This document shows positions 44,998 to 52,916 of a stretch of 64,000 nt of DNA, piece by piece. This DNA is from Gautieria morchelliformis (lineage: Eukaryota > Basidiomycota > Agaricomycetes > Gomphales > Gomphaceae). Position 1 is the stretch's first letter; every line of letters starts with the position of its first letter. The translations under genes were made by a program, and so were the position numbers. The stretch covers positions 1-64,000 of the forward strand of contig WHVA01000481.1 in assembly GCA_015179125.1 (NCBI GenBank), in the 5' to 3' direction. The notes under the pieces were generated by a model. It searched no databases, was not told the origin of the DNA, and saw only the letters and a program-made list of their open reading frames with translations.

Positions 44998-45495
44998 TGT
45001 AGAGGACAGGCATTATAGGCAGTAGGTATGGACTTGTTATTCAAAAGAATAGACTAGAAATCAATTCACTCTCTCAGTGAATTTAGTGGTCACTATAAAT
45101 ATATTATACACTACCTAGAAATCAATTCACTACAGAACATTTCTAGGTTAATAAATGCAAAGACTACTAGACTAATTTACTTGCCTCTCTCAGTGAATTT
45201 AGTGGTCACTGAGAGAGGGGGAAATGTGTTCCACTGCGCATGTACTACTACCCGGCCCTTTAGCGCCCAAGGGCTCGCGCGTCGAAGTCATTTCAGACTC
45301 CGCTGGGTGCAGCCGCTTGTGAAAGTAGGAATAACAAGATGAAATAGAGAGATAAGAAATGAGTGGAAAATTTTGAAAATAACCAGAGAAATGGATGCAT
45401 AATACAAGAGCAATGTGAGAAGAAATTGGAAGGCCACACAACAAATTGGATATATTATGCTTGATTTTGGTGCAGGAGCATAAATGCACCCAACA
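44998..45495 (-). repeat. Copia A 5' LTR
   Basis: 498 bp, identical to the 3' LTR except for one base near its inner end, where this copy has ATG (minus strand, 45013-45011). It carries the same hairpin and a second partial CTCTCTCAGTGAA segment. Confidence 0.95.
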
Positions 45496-46952
45496 TATGT
45501 AGCCGAGGAATTCAACCGAGTCGCGATGAAACTCACATTTGTCTTCTTTGGCGAAGAGGTTGTTGAGTCGCAGTCGTCGCAAGACTTCCTTGACATGTTC
45601 AATATGTTTGGAGGGGTCACTGGAGTAGATTAGAATGTCATCCAAGTATACCACCACACAAACGTCCAAAAGGTCGGCGAAAATCTCATTCATGAATCTC
45701 TGGAAAGCAGCAGGGCCGTTAGTGAGACCAAATGGCATAACCAACCATTCAAAAGACCCATAGCGAGTCCTGAAGGCGGTTTTCCATTCGTCACCCTCGG
45801 CCACCCTTATGAGGTGGTAAGCATGATCGAGGTCAATCTTCATATAGATGCGAGCATTCTTTGGAGCATCAAGTAAGTCAGCAATCAATGGCAATGGATA
45901 CCGATCTTTTTTCGAGATCTTGTTTAAACCTCGGAAGTTGACACACAACCGAAGTGAGCCATCTTTTTTGCGAACAAACAATACCGGTGCACCATGAGGC
46001 GAGCGTGAAGGTCGGATGCAACCGATGTTCAAGTGCTTGTCGATGAACTCGCGAAGAGCTTTGAGTTCAGAAGCTGAGAGAGAGTAGATGGGACCGATAG
46101 GCGGCGAGGTCCCTTCTTCAAGGTTGATCTTGATATTGTGCAGTCGGTGGGGGGCTAGAGTGTCAGCGCGTGCTTTGCTGAACACATCTGCAAATTCGTG
46201 ATATACTTCAGGAACATGTTTTTTAACGTTCTCAGAAAGCTTGGCAGAGCTTTCTCCCGATGTTGCTCCTTGGGCGAGGAGCTCAGGCGAGGCCAGATTG
46301 AGCTGAAACACTTCGGACCCTTCCAATCTAGACGCACACATGAAAGCGGGTGCATTGATTAGGGAAACGAGGGGTGCTTGCAACTTCGGAGGTGAGTTCT
46401 GAGGCGAGGTCGAAGGCGGGGTCGAAGATGCCATAGGCAAGGTCGAAGTCGTAGCCGAAGCTGAGCGGGCTGACGTTGCCGTGGTCGCTGGAGTCGTAGT
46501 TAGGTCGATGGTCTTGAAAGTAATACTGCCCAATACCCAGTCAATCGACGGATTGTAGCGGGTGAGCCAGTTGTGGCCAAGTACCACTGAGCAACTCGAG
46601 TTGAGTGAGGTTACATAGAAGGTAACCCATTGTTGTTCGCCGGGCGGAAAGCAGATACAGAGGTCTAGAGCTTGGGTAATTGTAGTGTTAGTACTACCGT
46701 CAAATAGTTTCAAGGGTATAGGAGAGACAGGATAAGCAGGCATAGAGTACTTCTGGACAAATCTGGATTCAATAAAACAATCTGAGGACCCGCAGTCAAC
46801 TAATGCAACAAAAGCGACGTTGGGAAGCGAAGGTGAGGTTAAATCTACATTAAGGGAATCTTTGGACAATGAATGAGAAGCGGCACTGAGTCTGAGCACA
46901 CGGGTGAGGTTACCGCAATCCTCGGATCGTGTGGTTCCGAGGTTGCTACCTA
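45496..46952 (-). pseudogene. Gypsy B2 pol, proximal part (protease, RT), split by copia A
   Basis: It is entered by minus-1 slippage at the gag stop and is open from about 46950. The protease reads VALVDCGSSDCFIESRF, so the catalytic triplet is DCG rather than DSG/DTG. A Pro/Ser/Thr linker follows, then [77 protein letters not shown] and [17 protein letters not shown] with both catalytic Asp. The frame runs into the copia A LTR at 45495 after EFLGYI. Confidence 0.92.
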
Positions 46953-47425
46953 TTTTTTCACCTCCATGATGGAGGCCGAAGTCCCCTCATTGGGGGTCTT
47001 CGCTGCCCAACCTTTAGAACCGCTACCGCTGGTAGACTTGTTCTTCGGGCAGTCCTTGACGATGTGGCCTTTGGTGCCGCAAAGTAGACAAAGGCCTTGG
47101 TCGACCCGACGTTGGCATCCCTCGGGAAGTAGTTTGCCATCCTTCCCGAGCTTGCTCGATATGTCCGGCTGGCTCTTGTTGTTCGAAGAGTTGTTGTTGG
47201 AACCCTTGCCGTTGTTGTTAGTCTTGTTGCGGTTCTTATTGTTGTTGGAACCGCTGGAAGACTGGTTGTTGTTAGTGGCATTGCTGCTGGACTGATTAGT
47301 GGTGCGTGCAGGCTGGGAGCTACGACCATTGATCATGGCGTCATATTCCTTACGCTCCCAGTAATGGCTGTCGCATTCCAGCGCGAAGTTCCTAAGCTTG
47401 GTGAGGCTGCGGAATCGAGGGAAGT
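46950..47425 (-). CDS. Gypsy B2 gag, distal part (knuckle), split by solo LTR H
   Basis: It continues the capsid helix (LRNFALECDSHYWERKEYD), an Asn/Ser-rich linker with long Asn runs, LGKDGKLLPEGCQRRVDQGL, and the CCHC knuckle CLLCGTKGHIVKDC, ending GTG AAA AAA TAG. The last heptamer G-AAA-AAA before TAG is a likely minus-1 slip site into pol. Reading is uninterrupted once the solo LTR is ignored. Confidence 0.85.
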
Positions 47426-48957
47426 TGTTTTGGAACCCTTCAAGACTTTGGTGTTATTGCTAACGCCTCTGTCTATCAGAACGTGTCGTTTACACGACTA
47501 GTAGAATACCAATTCAATGCAGCAGCACAACTGCGGAAATAATTTAATATTTGTACCTTGGTTGCAATCTGTGTAATAACTAGTCCAAGTTATTACAGGT
47601 AGAAGGCAATGCGTTTCTTAGCTGCACTGAACAATAAACTAAAAGAGTGTGTAGGTTCAAGGACACTATCGGGGTCCAAGAGTATTCCTTTTAATAAAGA
47701 GGGAATAGGCTCCGCAGGAGAGTTTGTAAGTGGATTGGGTCGACCAACGTCAATGCACTGCAATAACGAGAGAGTAATGTGAAGTGGCTTTCGCGCACAA
47801 CTTGACTTGACTTGTGAAAGTCACTGAACAGGAAAATCAACTGAACAGCTCGTCTCGGGTATTGGAGTGCTAATTGACAAGAAAATCGATTGCCAACCTC
47901 ACTCTGTAGAGTTTCACCCAGCGTGTTAGGCTAAGTGGCTAAGCAGTAAAGCAACTACTTAACTAAGAATAGTTACTCTAAGCAAGAGTAGTATTCTAGT
48001 TCGGGTTAGGAACTTAGATAAGATGTGCAAGTCACACAAGCTGTGTAGGATAGAAGATGGGTAGATTGATTGCTCAAAGGGCAGGCAAAGGGCCTCCTTT
48101 TATATTGTAATGTACAGGAGCTTAGTAAGCAGGTAGAACCTTCTATCTATTAATGGAATGGGGGAAGAAGCTTGTGGAAGATGGAAGAAAGGGTTGGAAG
48201 AAACTGGCTGTTTCCAGGGGACTCTACCATGCTTCCTACCAATCAGAGCTTGATTTGTCAGGAATGACTCACTGAAAAGGGTCATGTGCCATAGCACAGC
48301 TTGGCTGAGTCATGTACTCCTGACTCACCAAGTTGTGCCTGGATTGGTTGAGTCATTGAGGCTGTATCTCCAGATGACCATGTATTTGGCACTCAGAAGC
48401 TGAGTAAGCAGTTCTGAGCCAATTAGGGCTCTGTAGCCATGATTACTAAGAGCACTGCTTAGCACAGCTGGGCATAGCCTGGTACAGCCCAGTTGTCATG
48501 ACTGACCATGATCCCCATTGTTTGGTGAAGCCAAACAGGCTGCACAGTTGCTATGGCTGCATATAGCAACTGTTTGGGACTCAGCTGGAAATACTGAGTG
48601 AGCCATCCTGCCGGACTTGTGGGTGCTTGGGTGACCATAAGTCCGAAAATGCGGCCACCGCCGAGGTGCCCGGCGGAGTTTGAAATAGAGCGCCGAGGAC
48701 AGAGTTGTGGGTGCTAGAGGATCCACAACTCTGTAATGACAGAAAAATGGTAGTTTGAGCCATGGAGACTTTGGAAAAATAAGGAAAAATATGAGTTAAC
48801 TAGAGGAATGTTTGAAAAGCCTTTCCCCAGTTATATTAACAGCATACAGATACTGTTAATTCCTCAAATGTGTTTTTACATGTTGTCAAGACAAAAAGAA
48901 AAGACTAGGGCTGGTTGAGCAGCCTTCCTTGGCTGGTTGAACAGCCGTTCCCCTACA
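47426..48957 (-). mobile_element. Solo LTR H (1.5 kb) inserted in gypsy B2 gag
   Basis: 1532 bp with ends TGTAGGGGAACGG…CCAAAACA on the minus strand, flanked by GAAGT (47421-47425 and 48958-48962). The joined flanks restore the gag frame seen in B1. No frame above 80 codons makes sense. A TATAAAAG box lies on the minus strand near 48100, preceded by about 850 bp of U3-like sequence and followed by about 670 bp, which fits an unusually long LTR in minus orientation. It belongs to no other element in the window. Confidence 0.85.
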
Positions 48958-49716
48958 GAAGTGAAGTAAGTCATCCTTGATTCGTTTGGCCAAGCCCTTG
49001 TAGGCGAAGTGTCGGAGGGCCGCATCGTTCCACTGAGTCCGAGTTGAAGCTCGGGCGAAGTCGATAAAGAATCGCGCGGCCTTGTGGTGCTCTTTCATAA
49101 TGATCTTCTCGAGGTCAATCTCGGCTTGGGCAGCGTTGTCGTAAGGGCCGAAGTTGAGCTCGAGCTTGGCCTTGAAGCTGTCGCAGTCCTTGAGCCAATC
49201 TGGCTCGGGTTGGACTTCGCCGAGGATCGCCGGCTCGAAGTACTGTAGAGCTGAGCCTGACAGGTAAGAAATAGCATACTGCACCTTCGAGGCCCCAGTC
49301 TTGAACGCTGTGGGACGATCTCGGAAGTTGAGTACGCATTGAAGGAAGAAGGTGCGAAGCCTGGCCTGGCCAGTACCGTCATAACTATCCGGTTCCTTGA
49401 CCTTGGCTCGTGCTTCGGACTCGCGAGGTTTCGCGAGCTTGATGAACACTCGACGCATAAGCTCGTTGTCCTCGAGGTCACCGAGGTCCTCGGGTGGGAG
49501 GTTGGGGAGGTCCCGATCGTTGTCGGAGCCTCCAGAGCCATCTCCTGGATCACCTGAAGGATCACCGGGGTTAGCCCTACCTTTGCCTTTGTTACTAGGC
49601 TCGGCGGGGTCTGTGAGGGGTATCCCCGGGGACGGTGGTGAGTCATTGAGGGCTTCCGAGAAACGTCGTTGTTCTGAGATACCCCGAAGGGTGCGGGAAC
49701 GAGTCATCATGAACAT
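48958..49716 (-). CDS. Gypsy B2 gag, proximal part (capsid)
   Basis: It starts at ATG 49716 (MFMMTRSRTLRGISEQ), just after the LTR and primer site. An acidic, Pro/Gly-rich region is followed by the capsid domain: VKEPDSYDGTGQARLRTFF, LNFRDRPTAFKTGASKVQYA, SYLSGSALQYFEPAIL, LNFGPYDNAAQAEIDL, WNDAALRHFAYKGLAKRI. The frame enters solo LTR H after DDLLHF. An open frame extends upstream through the LTR to 49923 but crosses the predicted mRNA start, so it is not used. Confidence 0.9.
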
Positions 49717-49746
49717 AGTGAAGAAAAGGGATACGTAGGGTGTAAG

Positions 49747-49758
49747 CAGTCTGAAAAT
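49747..49758 (-). promoter_or_regulatory. Gypsy B2 self-primer binding site
   Basis: The minus-strand ATTTTCAGACTG, 2 nt after the LTR end, is the exact complement of CAGTCTGAAAAT in the LTR (49999-50010, minus), which lies about 30 nt after a TATATAA box and so should be the mRNA 5' end. Confidence 0.8.
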
Positions 49759-49760
49759 AC

Positions 49761-50309
49761 TGTTACGATACGATCCCTTGTAAGGTTGACCGAGGTCGAG
49801 GACGAAACCCGAGGCAAGGTCCGAGGTTACGGGGTGAGGTTTGGATGGGGAAGTCGGAGAGGGACTTGGCTTCAGCTTATTTGCTGCGCCGACCCTACGC
49901 ACGAGTCCCAACTTTGGAGGCAAACGAATAAGAGGCGAGGTTTGGCTTAAGAGGCGAGGCTTAGAAACTAGCTAAGGATCGAAGGGATACGATAGTTGAT
50001 TTTCAGACTGAGGAGTAGGAATGCATACAGGAGGGTTTATATACGGGGCGAGGGTACGAGTCAGGGGTGAACATATTAGTGGAGATCAGGGCGAGGTCAG
50101 GGCGAGGTAATATATGAATGATGCGTGATGGAGCGGATCAGTAACTAAGGGGATACGTGCATGGGATCAAGGTCGGATATGAGCTCTAGCTCGGGCTCGG
50201 GCTTGGGTGCAGGATAAGAATCATATGTACTCGGGCACGAGTATCACAAGGCTCGGGCTCGGAAGAAAGTTACACCGGTAAGTAACCGGCCAAAGGCCGG
50301 GTTCTTACA
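49761..50309 (-). repeat. Gypsy B2 5' LTR
   Basis: 549 bp from TGTAAGAACCCGG to TCGTAACA (minus). TATATAA box near 50045-50037. The outer end has a CCGGCCTTTGGCCGG inverted repeat. The base after the LTR begins ACAAT, but with the 3' LTR missing no duplication can be tested. Confidence 0.92.
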
Positions 50310-50561
50310 ACAATGCTCAATATCCCCCCGGTCCCTCCAGCTGGATACCATCCCAACTCGAGCGTGACATATGGAGCGAGCGACTTCTTGCGATCACGCT
50401 GCGTGGCATGGCCAATCTCAGGTCCTTAGCTTGGCTTCATGGCTGTCCTCCCATTCTCTCCGGGCCTGAAGATATATGGAGTTGTAAAGGATGTCGATCT
50501 TAAGACCTTGTATCACAAGGGCACAACAGAACTTGACCAATGAGTGGCATTCTGAATGCTA
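50310..50561 (+). pseudogene. Host F-box/LRR-like fragment between two retroelements
   Basis: The plus-strand frame reads WSERLLAITLRGMANLRSLAWLHGCPPIL, the rhythm of the leucine-rich part of basidiomycete F-box proteins, and breaks at a stop soon after. It is bounded by the B2 LTR and the D LTR, so it is probably a leftover of the target gene. Weak evidence: one short segment. Confidence 0.3.
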
Positions 50562-50697
50562 TGTAGTGACAGGTAAGAGTAAGATGCGATGGGGGCCGCT
50601 GGCCGGTTCCCATGCATAAACTATACAGTGGGACCCTAAGGGGCCCACTGGGATTATGTAATAACTAATGTACATGTAGATACACAGGTTATTTACA
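50562..50697 (-). repeat. Gypsy D 3' LTR (short, tentative)
   Basis: It starts TGTAAATAACCTG (minus) directly after a purine tract (AGAGGGGGAGGG, 50709-50698) that follows the stop of the D tail ORF by about 25 bp. The proposed end ACTACA at 50562 gives only 136 bp; a longer LTR truncated by B2 is possible. Confidence 0.5.
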
Positions 50698-50755
50698 CCC
50701 TCCCCCTCTATAGACAACTATAGGGGTCAACTACTACTCATAGAGGTCATCCATG

Positions 50756-51455
50756 TGTTACGACCGTTCATTTCCGACTTCCGACCCTCAGTTCCGCCAC
50801 TCCTTCCGCCCCTCCAATAGTTCCGCACAACGTTCCGCCCCTCCGACATTTCCGACATTCCGCCCCTTGTACATTTCCCTTGTTCTTTCGACTCTATTAC
50901 TCGGACCCACCGGACCCACCTCGCCATCCATCAAAACCATATATCCGGTCACCCTTGTAGTTCGTTGTCAGATATGTTTTCCCGACCCCTTGTTCTTTGC
51001 CATTGTTCTACCTTACCCTGAACCCCCCTTGTAGTCCCATTGTTCCCAATAGGTTAGTTCCCACACATTGTACTCGACTTCCGCTTCCTCCGGAATTTGT
51101 TTAGTACAACATCATTACTTGTTGCTCTGCGCTTTGTATAAAAACCCCCTCATGTATGTCTGTTATTCTGCAATCAGATAATCACCTTCGATACTTGATT
51201 TCCTTCGCTCCATCTCCTGTTCTTAGCACAGCGAGTCTAGCAAGATCTCAGTCTCTCTCTCAGCCTTCCGTCTTCCGCCTTCCGCCTTCCGCCTCAGTTC
51301 CGACTCAAGTTCCGACCAAACCTCTGGTCCAGTACTTTCCGACTTCCGGCTCATTTCCGAAATACCTAGGACGATAGTTCATTGGGGGCGCAACCTATAA
51401 GTTGAAGCCGCTGTCCTTTCCAGTTCCGACTTAGTGGAAATCTCGATACGTAACA
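50756..51455 (+). repeat. Gypsy C 5' LTR
   Basis: TGTTACGACC…GATACGTAACA. TATAAAA at 51137-51143; AATCAGATAAT at 51172-51182, about 35 bp downstream, is the predicted mRNA start and self-primer. Dense TTCCG pentamers. Confidence 0.97.
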
Positions 51456-51457
51456 GT

Positions 51458-51468
51458 ATTATCTGATT
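51458..51468 (+). promoter_or_regulatory. Gypsy C self-primer binding site
   Basis: ATTATCTGATT, 2 nt after the LTR end, is the exact complement of AATCAGATAAT at 51172-51182. Confidence 0.85.
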
Positions 51469-51488
51469 CCCACCCGATAACTATCACT

Positions 51489-52916
51489 ATGCCTCCTCGT
51501 ACCACAGCTACTTCAGCTCGAGCAGGAGCTGTCGAAGCTCTCTCTTATTTTGGCAATCTTAGATCCGCAGCACCAAGGCACGCGGAACCCTCCAGCAGCT
51601 CTCGTGCCGACGATGAGCTTTCCGATGCTTTTCCGCAACGTTTCGAAGAAGTTCCCGACGCTAACCCCGACGACAATCCCGACTACGACGGGAATTCGAC
51701 GAGTAGCAGCGGCGAACAAACAGCAGCGTCATTCCGACGCCCAGCTCCACCACCAGGACCACCTCCAGGCGGCCCTCCAGGCGGCCCTCATGGCGGCCCA
51801 CCCGGCGGTCCCCCAGGCGGTCCTCCCGGCGGTCCTCCACCTCCAATTCCACCTCAGATTCCCGCCAACCCAGTTCCGCCCGCGCCAGTTCCGGATCTTG
51901 CACAAGCCATCGCCATGCTAGCCGGACAACTCCAGCGCCCGGCCCAAGCACCACCACGCCCCAAGACAAAGGTCCGCGAACCAGATCAGTTCGACGGTTC
52001 CGACCCCAAGAAGCTCCAGCCATTTCTGGTTCAGCTTCAACTCAATTTCCGTGATCGTCCCGACGCCTTTCCCGACGACGAACGAAAGGTCAATTATGCC
52101 CTTTCCTATCTCCGAGGCACGGCGCTCGACTATTTCGAACCCGCCCTCATGGATCCGTTCGCTCTCGTCGACTGGGCCGACGATTACCCCAATTTCATTT
52201 CCGAACTCCGCAGCAACTTCGGACCATTTGATATGGAAGCCGATGCGGAAAACGAACTCGATAAGCTTCGCATGAAAGACACTCATAAGATAGCTAAATA
52301 TATCGTCACGTTTCAGCAGCTCGCTCCTCGAGTCCAATGGGGAGAAGCCGCACTCCGATGCCAGTTTTACATGGGCTTGCCATCCCGCATCAAGGATGAA
52401 ATTGCCCGCGTCGGAAAACCCACCACCCTTACCGACCTCCGCAACCTCGCCCAATCCATCGATTCGCGCTACTGGGAAAGACACTCTGAGATTGCTCGTG
52501 AAACCTCCGCCCAGAGCAAGAACGACAAGTCTTCCGACAAGAAGTCTGATAAAGACAAGAAGAAGACCAATTCCGGAAACACCAACTCCGGAAACAACAA
52601 CAACAACAGTTCCGGATCCAACTCCGGCAACCGGAACAACAACAACACCCCTCGGAACAACCAGGCCTCTGGTTCTAACACCAACACCCGGAAGAGCACC
52701 CCGGATCTTTCCGACAAACTTGGGAAGGACGGAAAACTAACCCCTGTAGAACGCCAGCGTCGCATGGACAACAACCTTTGCCTCTTCTGCGGCAAAGGAG
52801 GTCACGTCGCTCGCGACTGCACTCGCGCTTCCGCCTCCGCTGCTAAGGCCAAAGGCCGCGCAGCAAAGACGGAAGAGAAATCCGAAGCGGTTCCCGCTGC
52901 GGATTCAAAAAAATAG
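51489..52916 (+). CDS. Gypsy C gag
   Basis: 475 residues. A Ser-rich N-terminus and a Pro-Gly-Gly repeat region (residues 80-120, encoded by a 12-bp minisatellite) precede the capsid domain (about 155-330: VREPDQFDGSDPKKLQPFL, SYLRGTALDYFEPALM, LRSNFGPFDMEADAENEL, FYMGLPSRIKDEIARVG). An Asn/Ser-rich linker (NSGNNNNNSSGS) and a CCHC knuckle, CLFCGKGGHVARDC near residue 435, follow. It ends TCA AAA AAA TAG; the heptamer A-AAA-AAA just before the stop allows a minus-1 shift into pol. Gag packages the RNA and builds the particle. Intact. Confidence 0.95.
   Translation: MPPRTTATSARAGAVEALSYFGNLRSAAPRHAEPSSSSRADDELSDAFPQRFEEVPDANPDDNPDYDGNSTSSSGEQTAASFRRPAPPPGPPPGGPPGGPHGGPPGGPPGGPPGGPPPPIPPQIPANPVPPAPVPDLAQAIAMLAGQLQRPAQAPPRPKTKVREPDQFDGSDPKKLQPFLVQLQLNFRDRPDAFPDDERKVNYALSYLRGTALDYFEPALMDPFALVDWADDYPNFISELRSNFGPFDMEADAENELDKLRMKDTHKIAKYIVTFQQLAPRVQWGEAALRCQFYMGLPSRIKDEIARVGKPTTLTDLRNLAQSIDSRYWERHSEIARETSAQSKNDKSSDKKSDKDKKKTNSGNTNSGNNNNNSSGSNSGNRNNNNTPRNNQASGSNTNTRKSTPDLSDKLGKDGKLTPVERQRRMDNNLCLFCGKGGHVARDCTRASASAAKAKGRAAKTEEKSEAVPAADSKK
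52907..52916 (+). promoter_or_regulatory. Minus-1 ribosomal frameshift site, gag to pol
   Basis: Seven A at 52907-52913, read A-AAA-AAA in the gag frame, are followed at once by TAG. Slipping one base back gives AAA ATA GTC and enters the pol frame, which is open from here. Confidence 0.7.

Larger units (their letters stand above)
40237..45495 (-). mobile_element. Copia A, complete Ty1/copia element nested in gypsy B2
   Basis: 5259 bp with 498-bp LTRs (40237-40734 and 44998-45495) that differ at one base, flanked by TATGT on both sides (40232-40236 and 45496-45500). The insertion point lies in the B2 reverse transcriptase, right after the codons for FLGYI. Internal features: half-tRNA primer site, one uninterrupted gag-pol frame, purine tract next to the 3' LTR. 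It appears able to move. Confidence 0.97.
37040..50309 (-). mobile_element. Gypsy B2, Ty3/gypsy chromovirus with two nested insertions
   Basis: From right to left on the minus strand: 5' LTR 50309-49761, primer site 49758-49747, gag (interrupted by solo LTR H), gag-pol slip site at 46950-46957, protease and RT (interrupted by copia A), RNase H, integrase, chromodomain ending at 37964, then the tail ORF. The 3' LTR is missing. When the two insertions are set aside, gag and the first half of pol read without lesions, whereas the second half of pol carries four stops, all CGA to TGA. B2 is thus better preserved than B1. Confidence 0.9.
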
